64,000 nucleotides of DNA from Chiridota heheva. Taxonomy: Eukaryota > Echinodermata > Holothuroidea > Apodida > Chiridotidae. The stretch is from NCBI GenBank assembly GCA_020152595.1, contig JAIGNY010001826.1, positions 275,001-339,000 on the forward strand. Reading direction: 5' to 3'. The position numbers and the translations under genes are program-made. Numbering within the stretch: the first letter of the stretch is position 1; each line of letters opens with the position of its first letter. A model generated the notes under the pieces. It saw nothing but the letters and a program-made list of their open reading frames with translations, had not been told where the DNA came from and did no database searches. Shown here in pieces: positions 25,471 to 36,790 of this stretch.

Positions 25471-26109
25471 TGGGTATTTTGCTTGATGCTTGTGTTACTT
25501 TCTTTAATCTGTCAATAAAAAGATCAATTATGACTTAACATTTTTCAATATTTTGAATAACACTTTTGTTATTTTTTATCTCTGTATCTCCATAAAGGGG
25601 CACCTTTAAAACTTTACAAAGAAGATGGGGAGAGGGCACGTCAGTTTATGTCATTACAATGGCCCGGGTCTAATTAATAGGTTTTGCCCTGCATAGCCCA
25701 TTTCAATGATACCCCACTAATGAAATTTGGAGTGACTCACATAATATAAAAAGGCCTACTTTTAAAAAAAAATCACAAATTATAAGCTGGAAAAACAAAA
25801 GGTAAGAAGAGGCGAAGGCTTTTTAAGTATGAAAAAGTCCAATATTGTGCAATATATGTATAGGGCTGTTGGACCCCAAATTTTTCTAGGGAAAAATTGA
25901 GAATAGTATATGCCTGCAAAATTTCACATTTTTAGTCTTTTCAAGGCAATATTGTGTCAGTTTTTTAATGAACACACAATTATAATGACGGGGTTGTCGC
26001 CTGCATATTTGGTTATAATAGTAACAATGCTATCACGAAACGGTTAATACGATCCGGATGAGAACACAGGTACGATGACGGACAGACATAACATCGACAA
26101 CCAAGTCAA
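25471..26109. other. No feature recognised
   Basis: Intronic AT-rich sequence without supported structure. Confidence 0.45.
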
Positions 26110-26225
26110 TGTCCATTGCCTTTAATAACCAGTTGTGGTACACTGGCATGTCTACCCAACCCAGGCTTGAACCCAGGGCCTCGTGGTCTGTAGACAGGTA
26201 TAAAAACCGCTACACCACAGTAGGT
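26110..26225 (-). mobile_element. tRNA-derived SINE (head region)
   Basis: On the minus strand, an A-box-like TGTAGCGGTTTTTA (26201-26214) is followed about 30 bp later by a good B box, GGTTCAAGCCTGG (26161-26173), the internal RNA polymerase III promoter of tRNA genes. The cloverleaf is imperfect and the tRNA end is followed by unrelated sequence, so a SINE is more likely than a working tRNA gene. Confidence 0.6.
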
Positions 26226-27690
26226 AGATAGTTTTTTAATTAAACATCAGATATATATGAAGGAAAAACGTTTTCATTGTTTGAAAGGGTATTTTCTTTC
26301 TCTAAAAAGGCACTTGTCCTGTTTGAAAGGGCCTTTTTCCTTCAGAAAAAGGGCACTTTTCTTCTTTGAAAAACAGCACTTTTGAAGTTTTGAGAAAAGT
26401 GTGGGGGGGGGAATATGCCCCCTGTTAAAGATGACACATGGATACAGCACATGAAAAAAAAATTCCACTTGTTATTGTAATGAAGAAGCCCTGACTGAGT
26501 ACAAATGTGCAGGCGTGACACTCAACAAAAGTTTTGAAACATGGCGCCAACAAACTTTGGTGGAATTCTGCTTTGGCAAAATTCTTCTGTTAAATGAACA
26601 TTTTTTTTTCGGATAATCAAATGAAGAAGGTGAAATCCCACCATACTGAGCAAAGGAAGTGAAATTATTGCATTTTGGAAAAGACATTTTGCTTACATGT
26701 AAGTGTGACTCAAATTGGAAACACAGTATCTGCAGCAAGCTAATTGCACAAAACAAATGTCCCATTGATAACATACATTATGTGTACATGGGTTGTGACA
26801 ATAACTAGGCCTACATTAGTCCAATTTCAAATGAATACAATTTTAGGACCTTGGGCAAAACATTCAGAAAACTTAATAAATCATGTATGTTTTACGTTAC
26901 AGTTGAATAGTAGTTGCAACAGGGAGTTGTCATTTTAGAAATGGTTACAGTGTTTTAGTAAACTATAATTACTTCACTTTTACATACATGTAAGTTGTTA
27001 GGCTTAAACTGACCAAAAATTATCAGTATTTTTATTTATCAATGGATAATGGACAACTCATTGTATTTGTACGTAGCTATAAGTTGCCTTTAATTGTTTA
27101 ATGTTGTGTGAACATTTTTGCAGCAGGCCCTATGTTTGGATGATCAAAGAGAGAAAAATATTAAAACTTTTTTAAATGAAAAGTTATGAAATACAAATAA
27201 CCAGTTGAATTGCATATTAGATGTCCCTGATATTAACATTTGAAAATATAGACAATAGTTTGGTAGCAGTATAAATTAAACAACAGAGCTACATTATTTA
27301 ATACAAACTAAAGTTTAACTACTTAAGTTCTTAAGCATATACCTACAGTAATTCCTCTCTAGTGTGCTTATTTACTGTATGTATTGGATTGATATCAGCT
27401 ACATAGTCAATATGACTTTACGAGTGAAAGTGTGACCAACATTTTCCTCCTACAAACGTGATGAATATGTGATTGACACCACAGAAACTTAGAATTAACT
27501 GGAACGTCACACGTTTTGCAGGTGTTTACAAATGTATAATCAAATAGTATTGAGGTTTTTCAATATACAGTTGATAAATCTGGCTGTGAGTGACAAAGTT
27601 GAATAAAGAAACATCTTTTGCTGATGATTTGCAAACCCCTGGCTTGAGCAAATAAGGAGTAGGGGTCACTGACCAAAGGGGCATATTATA
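26226..27690. other. Intronic stretch without gene
   Basis: A short imperfect tandem of about 40 bp, built on 'tttgaaagg' and 'aaaaagg(g)cact', occupies 26275-26400. The rest is AT-rich without recognised features. Confidence 0.5.
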
Positions 27691-27878
27691 CAGACCCCTA
27701 ACTTGATTTAAAAAGGGGCAGGGTGCTAGACTTGTTGAGGGGCACAATATTCTGGACGCGAAACGCTGCATCTTTTTAGCGTGGAGTCCAGGGGCACCCT
27801 TAAGGCTCAATCCCGTAGGGCAGGCCCACAGAGGAGTAGGACGGGTTGCCCGTGTGAAACAGCAAAGCTGGGGGTCTG
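27691..27878. mobile_element. CAGACCCC MITE, copy 1 (188 bp, internally deleted)
   Basis: Begins CAGACCCCTAACTTGATTTA and ends GCAAAGCTGGGGGTCTG, flanked by a perfect 5-bp duplication TTATA (27686-27690 and 27879-27883). It shares both ends and the adjacent 'ggggcagggtgctagact' block with copies at 31796 and 33194 but lacks their middle. Non-coding. Family details are given under the copy at 31796. Confidence 0.88.
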
Positions 27879-28298
27879 TTATAAGTTATCATAAGCCTTT
27901 GAGGACACTCAAAATGTAAATACGGGAGTAATCAATACAATACTGTAAGTACGTGTCCCTACATCACTGGGGTACTTAGTAAAATCAGCACAAAAAGAAG
28001 GCAAAATAGTTCTTGAAAGTATGTTTTTGTGAACAGTATGTAAACTGTGTAGTGAGAAGGGGAAGGGTAGAGCACTACTGAAAAAGGGAAACTAGGGGCC
28101 TGCTTTTTAAGGGCCTAAATTTACCATTTCCCTTAAATCCAAAATTGTATGATAACTTAGTCATTGCCATCATAGGTAATTCAGTGGTGTAGGAAAAGAC
28201 GGGGGAGGGCGACTGGGGTGACTGTCCTCCACTTTCAAGGGTGGGGGCAGATGTCATCTTTTGCCCTCCACACTTTTGGACATGTCAAATTGCTCTCT

Positions 28299-28445
28299 GA
28301 AAGTTCGGTGATTTGGGGAGCAGGGGGATGGAAATGAAACGCAGTGAAGTAGTGGTGCGTATACGTCACCCTACCAGTCACCACAGCCTCCTCGAAAGTT
28401 CTGTGAGTTGGGGAGCAGGGGGATGGAAATCAAACGCAGTGAAGT
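28299..28445. repeat. 95-bp tandem duplication
   Basis: 'gaaagttcggtgatttgggg' to 'gcagtgaagtag' is repeated 95 bp later as 'gaaagttctgtgagttgggg' to 'gcagtgaagtag'; the two copies differ at a few bases. Confidence 0.8.
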
Positions 28446-30676
28446 AGATAAGCTGATGCGTACATATCTCGCACTGCATATATATCTCACCCCTACCAGT
28501 CTCTACAGCCTCAGGAGAAGATCTTCTTCAACTCCTAGTATAATAAAAACATATCTGCTCTACAATATAACACAGAAGTGCTTGAACAATGCATTGCTTG
28601 TGAATATTCACAAGGAGGAATCAGACAAACTTGTGACAAAGGCACTTAGCAAGTCTTTTTAGAAATAATAGAAGCAGTGAGAGAGGGCAGCGCTTCTTCG
28701 CTACTGTATGCCACATGAATGAATAGACTGTATTTACCATCAATGTTGTAAATAGGATTTAATCTATGAAATTATAGCAAAAAGACTAATGACATTGTAA
28801 GGTTGAAGGTACTGTACCTTAAGAAATTTACAGCCCTCCCACTCCTAAGAAACCATTCAGGGCCCTCAAAAGTCTTGCAGAGTCTTAGAAATGTCAAGAA
28901 TTACCTTAGAATCTGCTCAGATTGTAGAATTTCCAGGGACTTTGTCTCCTGGTCCTCTATTAGGGCTTCACCCCTATGTCCCACTAGGATTTCTTTAAGT
29001 GACAGGCTAGACTCAAGGCCACTCACTATCTCACAATTTTTGAAAATATTCTTGCACCAGTCAGTTCCAAGATTCCACACAAGCTGTAAGATTTTTCACA
29101 AACACTTGCCTTCCTCCACTAATGGACATCAATCCTGAAGGAAGGAGTGGTCGTGGTATACGTAATATAGTGACTTTTTCTGGACAAGGAAAACATTTAT
29201 GATCCTCAAAAATTACAACTGAGTTTTAGAAAAGCCTAAAAATAACCCTAAAAATGCTAAAATTGATAATTTTTCAGGGGTTTCACCTGGACCCCAACAG
29301 GGGCCCTTAATCAGATTCCTGGACCACATGCGTGAAACTCACGCTACGCTTACTGGATTTGTGCTAACACGCAAATAATATCATTGCCTAAAAACATTTA
29401 TAATCTTTATCAACCACTGGGCTCCCCTCCCTCCCCACTTTAAAAAACAGTAGCTTTCTGTACCCCTATGTAATTCCATAGGGCCTTAGAAGTACTGTAA
29501 TCCATATTTAAAAAAAAAGTGATGCATAAATAACTAGAATATTGGCACTGTGTAGAGCGCATACCTCAGCCCCTTTGCAATTCCAACATGCCCAGAATAA
29601 TTGTAGAGTTGATTTAATCCCCATACCCAATTTAGTCTACCTCAGAAATCCTAGGTCCACCAAGATTCATCCCCAAGTTGTAATTTGTAATGGTCATATG
29701 CATTCTGAACACTTGAAGATTATCTTCTGACTAGATTTATTCCAAGGCCATACCATTGTTTTCAGTTTTATTCAGACCAGGCATTCATTGTTTAAGTTCT
29801 ATTTAATTAAGATTGACATTCCACCATTTTCCATTCACGGCAGAAACCAATTGTTCATATTACATTGATAGTAGAGGCCACTTGATTTAATTTTCAACGA
29901 TTCCAGAAAATTGATTGTTGAATTCTGTTTATTGCCTAAATTCATTGTTCATCACATTCATCGGGAAGTTTTAGCTGTCTTGACAGACCTGATCCTATAC
30001 ATCCCCACCCCTAATTTTGCCCACCCCTTGTACTGATATGTTCCCAAATTTAAACCACTTGTTCCTTTAAAAACAGTTTTTGAAATATTCTATTTGACAG
30101 ACAAACTCACCTTAAAATGTCCCACCCCTCCATTTGTGCCCTTCACCTGTTCCATTGTGTCCCAAATTGTATCACGTCTTCCTAAAGCAGTAACAAAACA
30201 ACACTTAATTTGATCCAAATCCAGTTCTTAGTGGAGACATCTTGATGACAGACAAACAAACAAAGGAGGCTAAAACATAACCTGCGTCAAATTTGTTGGC
30301 GGAGGTAATAAGACTGTTTTCGGAATTCTGTTCTGCACAGGTTGGCTTGTTGATATGTAGAAGCAAGTTTGCTTTAAACTGATGTTTGACATTCAACTGA
30401 ATACTTAGTAACCCTAATTCTCCAAAATGATTGGAAAAGTGAAAATTGTGTTATTTTGAAGTTCAGAATAACAACTTTCAACAACGTCCACAAATTCATT
30501 TAAATATGTTGATGTTGCAAGTTGTAGACCCCCTCCCCTTCATGCTGAACTGCCTGTGTAAATGCATACAAAGTAATTACAGCCAGACCTAACATATCAT
30601 CAGCAAAAAGTTTGGAAACTCCATTCTCTGATACCCCAGATACAAAAGATTCCTTTTGAGAACTTGACGGAGACAT
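28446..30676. other. Intronic stretch without gene
   Basis: No coding sequence, RNA gene or bounded repeat that I can support. Confidence 0.5.
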
Positions 30677-31072
30677 TAGAGACCCCCACAGTATACCCGA
30701 AGATGCAATCATTATACACCCCCATAGTATACCTGAAGATGCAATCATTATACACCCCCATAGTATACCTAAAGATGCAATCATTATAGACCCCCATAGT
30801 ATACCTGAAGATGCAATCATTATAGACCCCCATAGTATACCTGAAGATGCAATCATTATACACCCCCATAGTATACCTGAAGATGCAATCATTATAGACC
30901 CCCATAGTATACCTGAAGATGCAATCATTATAGACCCCCATAGTATACCTGGAGATGCAATCATTATAGACCCCCATAGTATACCTGAAGATGCAATCAT
31001 TATACACCCCCATAGTATACCTAAAGATGCAATCATTATAGACCCCCATAGTATACCTGAAGATGCAATTCA
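30677..31072. repeat. 36-bp minisatellite, 11 copies
   Basis: Eleven almost identical units containing CATAGTATACCTGAAGATG and CAATCATTATA(G/C)AC. The unit length is divisible by three, so long repetitive minus-strand frames appear; these are by-products. Copies differ mainly at one site (ATTATAGAC versus ATTATACAC) and at AAAG/GAAG/GGAG. Confidence 0.97.
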
Positions 31073-31654
31073 ACCATAAATGTTGAAAATATTACCGGGG
31101 AAGTTAGCCACTCTGAGCCGGCTGAATGCGAAGTTCTCGACCTACAGGCCTACGTACATGTATCACAACAAACCCTTCGCGAACGCCTTCACAACACTGC
31201 AGGTTTAAGGTAACATATGAATACATTTGGAAATGCCTCTCAGTCCCATCTGGTACATGCACTGATTCATACAATTTTCTCTGTTTCGTCTAAGCTATAC
31301 CACCATCTATTTCCTAGAAATCACCAAAAGAAAGCGCAAAGGTCTATGCCTATTCCAGCTAGTAGTAATAAATACATATAATACACACATTGTATGTGTA
31401 TGGGCAGTCAGAGATAAATCAAATCACTGCATTCCACCTTAATACATCACAAAATGTTAATAATAATATTAGAAATTAGACTAGTAAGTTTAGTCATTTA
31501 TATGAGCCCTAAAAAAAGGTTTTTTAAGATTGTAAAAGACAGACATTTTGCAAAGCACATATGTATTAGAAAGTTGTTTTAAATTAAAAATACATAAATG
31601 ATACCAAAATTGCTACATAATCCAGTCCTTTAACAGATACAGTATATTGTACAA

Positions 31655-31674
31655 GCAGATCCCTAGGGATCTGC
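31655..31674. repeat. Perfect 20-bp palindrome
   Basis: GCAGATCCCTAGGGATCTGC reads identically on both strands. Function unknown. Confidence 0.9.
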
Positions 31675-31795
31675 GAGAGCCATTCCGCAGTCTGTGTCAT
31701 ATGGAACAGACCACAGAATATCCCAGTTTAATACATGGCATGTCAAGTACAGTAGCACTATGGTATACTTGTTATTAGGCTATCACAGCAGACAT

Positions 31796-32217
31796 CAGAC
31801 CCCTAGCTTGATTTAAAAAGGGGCAGAGTGCTAGACTTGTTAAGGGGCACATTAATGCGCGTGCAAAGCGCTGCGTCTTTTTGCCACGGAATCCAGGGGC
31901 CCCCTTAAGGCCCAATTTCATAGTGAAGAAGCTCTGGGATTTGAGCTATTATCTTACCTCAGAATGAAACTATTCTGACTGATAAGGACCATTCATGAGC
32001 CAAACAGGACAATTGCTTACTATGCTATCATTCTGTGTTCTGTATCCATGTAAGGTATTCATTCATGAGGTTAATTAAGATTATTAAGTTTTTTTTTTTT
32101 TTTAAATCTATTATAAAAACATTTATAATGAGAGGCGGGCAGAACCCCAGGGGGCAGGGTGGGCCCATGGAGGGCCGGGGCAGGCTGCCCCTGTGAAACA
32201 GCAAAACTAGGGGTCTG
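31796..32217. mobile_element. CAGACCCC MITE, copy 2 (422 bp)
   Basis: Left end CAGACCCCTAGCTTGATTTA; right end GCAAAACTAGGGGTCTG. A perfect 5-bp duplication GACAT flanks it (31791-31795 and 32218-32222). Terminal inverted repeats are short (CAGACCCCTAG) and both subterminal regions are G-rich. There is no coding capacity. Five-bp duplications with CAG...CTG ends have been described for some hAT-type elements (hAT5), while Transib also makes 5-bp duplications but with CAC ends; the superfamily here is inference. The element ends 566 bp before laminin exon 2. Confidence 0.92.
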
Positions 32218-32783
32218 GACATGATCTTTTGAGTGTGATTGGAGTCATTCACACAGCACAGGGAAGTCAATGTACATGTACATCAACCTTACTAGTTCAT
32301 GCCATACCATACCCATTTAAACTTTTCCAACACAGAAAGAATTTCAATGAAAGCTAAAAACTTTTGTACTCTGTATATGCATGGTGGACCTCTTTCGTGG
32401 AATCTTAGACCATAGGCAATTTATCTTGTTGGAATTTTCATGTCAAGACCTCTGGAGCTCTGGGGTCTTATTTTTCAAATCTTATTTTTTGGGGGTGGGG
32501 AGGGGGGGGTAGTTAAGAAGAAAAAGCTTTTATTTTTGAACAAATTTGTATTCCACTTTTGTCCTAATTTAAGACTTTGAAAGATATACTGTACATGGTC
32601 TAGCTGCTTATAGACTTAGATTAAAGATAAGTGAGTACACCAGTTTAATTCATGTTTTTCCTTTGAACAGTGTGAAAATATACTTACAGTACATGCTTTA
32701 TATTCCAAATCTGTAAAATTTACTTAAAATAGAAGTCTTAAAAAAAATCATTACTATTATTATCATATTTGTTATATGAACAG

Positions 32784-32977
32784 GTTCTGCAGACAAACTG
32801 GTGCCACTGGCGTCACGAAGCAATGCTCCTATTGTGATGAAAGATTCCTGGATGAGACTCATTCCCCCTCGTACCTCACCGACCTCCACGAGGAGGAGAA
32901 CATGACATGGTGGCAGAGTCAGACCATGTACGAGGGCATCCAGTACCCAGAGTCGGTCAACCTCACGCTATCTTTAG
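32784..32977 (+). CDS. LAMC1: Laminin gamma chain, exon 2 (LN domain)
   Basis: Completes Lys82 and encodes residues 83-146, ending on the first base of codon 147. The stretch F-C-R-Q-T-G-A-T-G-V-T-K-Q-C-x-x-C, then S-Y-L-T-D-L, T-W-W-Q-S-Q-T-M, G-I-Q-Y-P and S-V-N-L-T-L-S-L-G is diagnostic for the laminin gamma LN domain (the W-W-Q-S-x-T-M core and N-L-T-L are conserved across laminins). Two N-glycosylation sequons are visible, N-M-T and N-L-T; the second is a conserved position. Acceptor ATATGAACAG, donor TTAG/GTAAGA, phases 2 and 1. The exon is asymmetric (194 bp), so skipping it would shift the frame. It sits between two direct CAGACCCC MITEs. Confidence 0.95.
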
Positions 32978-33193
32978 GTAAGATCATGAATTGTGTTTTT
33001 CCACTCACCTTTGCACTGAAGCAAGGCTGTAATTCATGGGAAAGACATAGGTACTTGTCTTTCACACTTTTCAGCAGAATTAAAAAAAAATACATAAGGT
33101 TGTGAAGAAAACTGCTCCCTACTTTGTGGATGAAAATTATGGCCATACATTGAAGGAGAATTACAGCCCTACCACACAAGTGGAATTAGTAAT

Positions 33194-33592
33194 CAGACCC
33201 CTAGCTTGATTTAAAAAGGGGCAGGGTGCTAGACTTGTTGAGGGGTACATAAATGCGCGCAAAGTGCTGCGTCTTTTCGGCATGGAGTTCTGGGGCCCTC
33301 TTAAGGCTCAATTCCATGGCAAAGAAGCTCTGGGATTTTAGCTATAATCATACCTCAGAATGAAACTATTCTGACTGATATTGATATTCATGAGCCAAAC
33401 AGGACAATTGCTTACTATGCTGTTATTCTGTGTTCTGTACCCATGTAAGGTATTCTTATGAGGTTAATTAAGATTATTAAGTTAAAAAAAAAAAAAAATA
33501 TTATGAGGGGCAGGGCAGACCCCAGGGGGCAGGGCGGGCCCACGAAGGGGCAGGGCGGGCTGCTCCTGTAAAACAGCAAAGCTAAGGGTCTG
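33194..33592. mobile_element. CAGACCCC MITE, copy 3 (399 bp)
   Basis: Left end CAGACCCCTAGCTTGATTTA; right end GCAAAGCTAAGGGTCTG. Perfect 5-bp duplication GTAAT (33189-33193 and 33593-33597). Closely similar along its length to the copy at 31796 and in the same orientation; it starts 216 bp after laminin exon 2. Confidence 0.92.
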
Positions 33593-34174
33593 GTAATGGG
33601 AGCATGGGGGAGGGGGGGGGGGATTGGTGAGAAAAGTGGTCTATTGCTTGGCTCATTTCTTTGTTAGAAAGAGGATCTGAACCATAAGATTCAGTGTAAC
33701 ATGTACCTGATAGCAATTCAAACAGCAATTCAAATTATTGCACAAAACCTTTGAATCCACTGTTTAGATTTTGGGCCCACTGGAAATGCAATTCTAGCTT
33801 TGTCATTATGGATGAGATACCTTGCAAGAATAATTAATTGTACATTTCTTTTGTTCATGCTGCAACCTTTCTGAACATTTCTGCAGTTCAGATCTTGAAC
33901 ATATAACAATTATATGAAGAGCTTGATTTGAATAACAATTTGAAATAGTGTTTTATCCAATTACAGTTCATTTGGAATTGAGTTCTCTTCCAGCAATCAA
34001 TTAATGTATACTGCAGTTCTGTGATTTGTTGAAAAGAACTAGAAAACACTATTATCCCTCACCGCCCTAAGTTTACATTGCTACAGTGTGTACAGTAGAT
34101 TCATAAATGTAAAGAGACTAAGAAATAATATAATATATTGTGTTAGAAAAGGACCAATTAAGAGCCAATTTGAA
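33593..34174. other. No feature recognised
   Basis: G run at 33605-33622, otherwise AT-rich, no supported exon. Confidence 0.5.
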
Positions 34175-34756
34175 TTAAAGCAGATTAGTTCAATAGTCAA
34201 GCATGTTTATCTTATATGAAAAGGACTTCAAATGAAACAAAATGGTGAAGAAAGCATTCAAAAAGCGTTCAAAATATCTTATTCCGTTAAGGAGATATCT
34301 AAGTTTAAAATTTGGTATCATTTGTGTATAAACAACTAAAATCAGACTAGTTGTGATGCCATAGCCTCAGATACCTCAAAGTTTTTATATAATCTATCAT
34401 ATTTTGTCCTGCGATTTTGTGGCTTAAAAACCATGGGACATGTCAAAAAGTACTAAAACTGAATCTAGGAAGGGTATTTATTATATACTACCTGAAGAAA
34501 GTTGAGGAAAAGTAATTTAATTAGTGAAAAAATTAAATAAACTTTCTTTAAAATACAAAAAGACTTTGAGGAATCTGAGGCTGTGACATCACAATTAGTC
34601 TGATTTCAGTCCTTTCTACAGAAATCATACCAAACTTTAAACTTGAATATCTTCTTAACGGTATAAGATTTTGCAATGCTTTCTTCACCATTTTGTTTCT
34701 TTTGAAGTACTTTTCATATAAGATAGACATGCTTGACCACTAAACTAATCCTTTAA
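34175..34756. mobile_element. Foldback MITE, TTAAAGG family, copy 3 (full length)
   Basis: Left edge TTAAAG...ATTAGTTCAATAGTCAAG; right edge CTTGACCACTAAACTAATCC TTTAA. Arms of about 200 bp are inverted copies of each other (for example 'cagactagttgtgatg' left, 'catcacaattagtctg' right) around an AT-rich centre. The transcript of either strand would fold into a long hairpin. Confidence 0.88.
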
Positions 34757-35247
34757 GATTTATTTAAAAAGAAAGATAAGTTCAAAAGTAATGTCCCAAA
34801 GTGATTTCTTACCATACTTTATTTATAGCAATAGAAACCTTTGCTTTGTGTTGTGAGGGCCGATTAATCAGTCCTAGGTGAAGCACCATACTTATCTATA
34901 ACCATTCCGAGTCCTAGAATAAATACGGTATTTGTTAAGCAATCACATTGAACTTAAAACTGTTTGCTTATCTCAGAAGAGCAAATTTGGACACTGAGAA
35001 AATTAAACACAAAGTAGTATATGTTGGTTAATAGAGAGATTTTGTTGGTCTGTGATTTAATTAAGGGTCTGGTGCAAGTGAATGTTGTCGTCGTCGAGTG
35101 GAGCTATGCATCCCTTATGAAGATGGTAAGCCTTGTTGCAAGCGCTAGAAACTTGTACAGTAACTGTATTCTTTCTTTTATTGTCATCTGGTCATTAAAA
35201 AACAACCGAAAAACATGTTTTTGGACAGGTACAGTACATACAACCCT

Positions 35248-35605
35248 AACTGTACAGGGCTGTGTGTGTGAGGTAGGGAGCTAACTGTACAGGGCTGTGT
35301 GTGTGAGGTAGGGGGAGGGGGGTGTTCTGGTGGCAATGGGTACTGAGGAAGTACAGTACATGCAACCTAACTGTACAGGGCTGTGTGTGTGAGGTAAAGG
35401 GAGGGGGGTGTTTTGGTGGCAATGGGTACTGAGGTAGTACAGTACATGCAACCTAACTGTACAGGGCTGTGTGTGTGAGGTAGAGGGAGGGGGTGTTCTG
35501 GTGGCAATGGGTACTGAGGAAGTACAGTACATGCAACCTATTTGTACAGGGCTGTGTGTGTGGGGTGGGGGGTGTTCTGGTGGCAATGGGTACTGAGGAT
35601 GGAGC
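35248..35605. repeat. 86-bp tandem array
   Basis: TGTACAGGGCTGTGTGTGTG recurs at 35251, 35286, 35372 and 35458, with a close match at 35543. The last three spacings are 86, 86 and 85 bp; the first copy is shortened to 35 bp. Each unit also holds 'ggtggcaatgggtactgagg' and 'gtacagtacatgcaacc'. Pro/His-rich minus-strand frames are by-products. Confidence 0.93.
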
Positions 35606-35699
35606 ACTACTCAAATCCAATTATTTCAAAGACTTTTTTTTTCTTTCAAAAAACTTTCGTACTTTATTTTGAAGTTCTCGCTTGAAACCGGGGAGACAG

Positions 35700-36790
35700 C
35701 AGGGGTGTAGCCAGCCTTTTGGATTGGGGTTCGCCAATGGAATTATTTGGACCTATTTTCTGGACCTTTCTACCATTCTACCTTTGCCATTTTTTTTTTT
35801 TTATTTTTTTTTTGGGGTTATATGACCCTGTTGACCAGAGGTTGCGTTATAATTTTTGCCTGGCGTTTTTGCTTACGACAAGCCCTTGAAGTTTGGCGTA
35901 TTTTGTCAATTTGCCGTCGTATGTACAGGGCATTGCGTAATGTACATGGCATTGCGCGCTAGCGAAGCATGCAAGTAATTGTTAACACAACACACTTGTG
36001 TAGGCCTGCCTCGCTAAAGTGAAGAAAATTGTGCTTAAAATACCAAAAACATTACAAAATCGGACTATTATTATCATAAAAAATATTACGAAAAAGTTCA
36101 TACCCAGTCCTTGTATAATGTTGATTGTTGAGTCATGAAATTTGGGTTAACAATCCTAAAATAAACTAGAAAATACTTTTGTTTATCGTATCCAAACTTT
36201 CATGAGGTTTTAGTGAACTTTTACCAATTGTCAACGATAATATACTATTCAGATCTTGAACACGCCGACTTCTTTACAGTATAGTAACTTAACTTGCAGA
36301 CTGATCACTTCACAGATACACCATCAACACAATACAGGAGGAAAGTTAAATCCTAGCTGATAATATCGTTGACAATTGACAGCCTGCATTCAAAACAACA
36401 TCAAAACTTTCACATACACTGTACAGTGTATGTACATCATGCATAGGGCCTATGTACTAGCCTATATGTGTTTATGGCAGCACTATGGGCATGTTAAATC
36501 ATTCGGCCGTTAGTCTCGTAGCTGTGTCATTTTTCTTTTATTTATGAGTAATTCAAAATCATTTTTGTGTGAAATAAAACTTTGAGTCGCATCAGAGAGG
36601 TAAGATGTTCATGATTTTAGTTATGTTAATGAAAAACTCTGGCGTAAAATTCCACATGCTATATCTAAATCTTACGACGCAGGTACAACCTGTGTCGTAA
36701 GAAATTTCAGCCATGGCGTAATATACGACAAATTTGTCGTTAACGCGATCTCTACTGTTGACCGGCCTCCCCCTCTTGGCTACACCCATG
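35700..36790. mobile_element. CAG-ended MITE interrupted by another element
   Basis: Left end CAGGGGTGTAGCCAGCC, right end CTTGGCTACACCCATG, sharing the inverted core GGGTGTAGCCA. A 5-bp duplication GACAG lies at 35695-35699 and 36791-36795. Removing the inner element (35837-36753 plus one copy of its duplication) leaves an ancestral element of about 165 bp. CAG termini with a 5-bp duplication resemble the CAGACCCC family but the sequence is different. Confidence 0.78.
35837..36753. mobile_element. MULE-like non-autonomous element, copy 1 (917 bp)
   Basis: Begins AGAGGTTGCGTTA and ends TAACGCGATCTCT (inverted match with two mismatches). CTGTTGACC flanks it (35828-35836 and 36755-36763, with one extra A on the right), a 9-bp duplication as known for Mutator-like elements. 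The interior is non-coding but is repeated almost unchanged at 63184-64000, confirming it as a dispersed element. Superfamily is inference from duplication length. Confidence 0.75.

Larger units (their letters stand above)
23964..32783 (+). other. Laminin intron 1 (8.8 kb)
   Basis: Begins GTAAGTTT and ends ATATGAACAG. Both borders are canonical and the split codon AA/G restores Lys in the conserved E-K-F-C-x-Q-T-G stretch. It holds the interrupted repeat X, a tRNA-derived SINE, two CAGACCCC MITEs and a 36-bp tandem array. No other exon was recognised inside. Confidence 0.9.

Noticed and set aside
26158..26221. A functional tRNA gene on the minus strand
   Set aside because: A and B boxes are present but the cloverleaf arms do not pair properly, so a SINE head is more likely.
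30500..31073. Minus-strand repeat frames of 12-residue periodicity
   Set aside because: By-products of the 36-bp minisatellite; two frames of the same strand are open equally well.
35067..35125. Possible small exon (S-G-A-S-E-C-C-R-R-R-V-E-L-C-I-P-Y-E-D) between AG and GTAAGC
   Set aside because: A plausible acceptor and donor surround it, but the peptide does not match the next laminin gamma segment and no other family was recognised.
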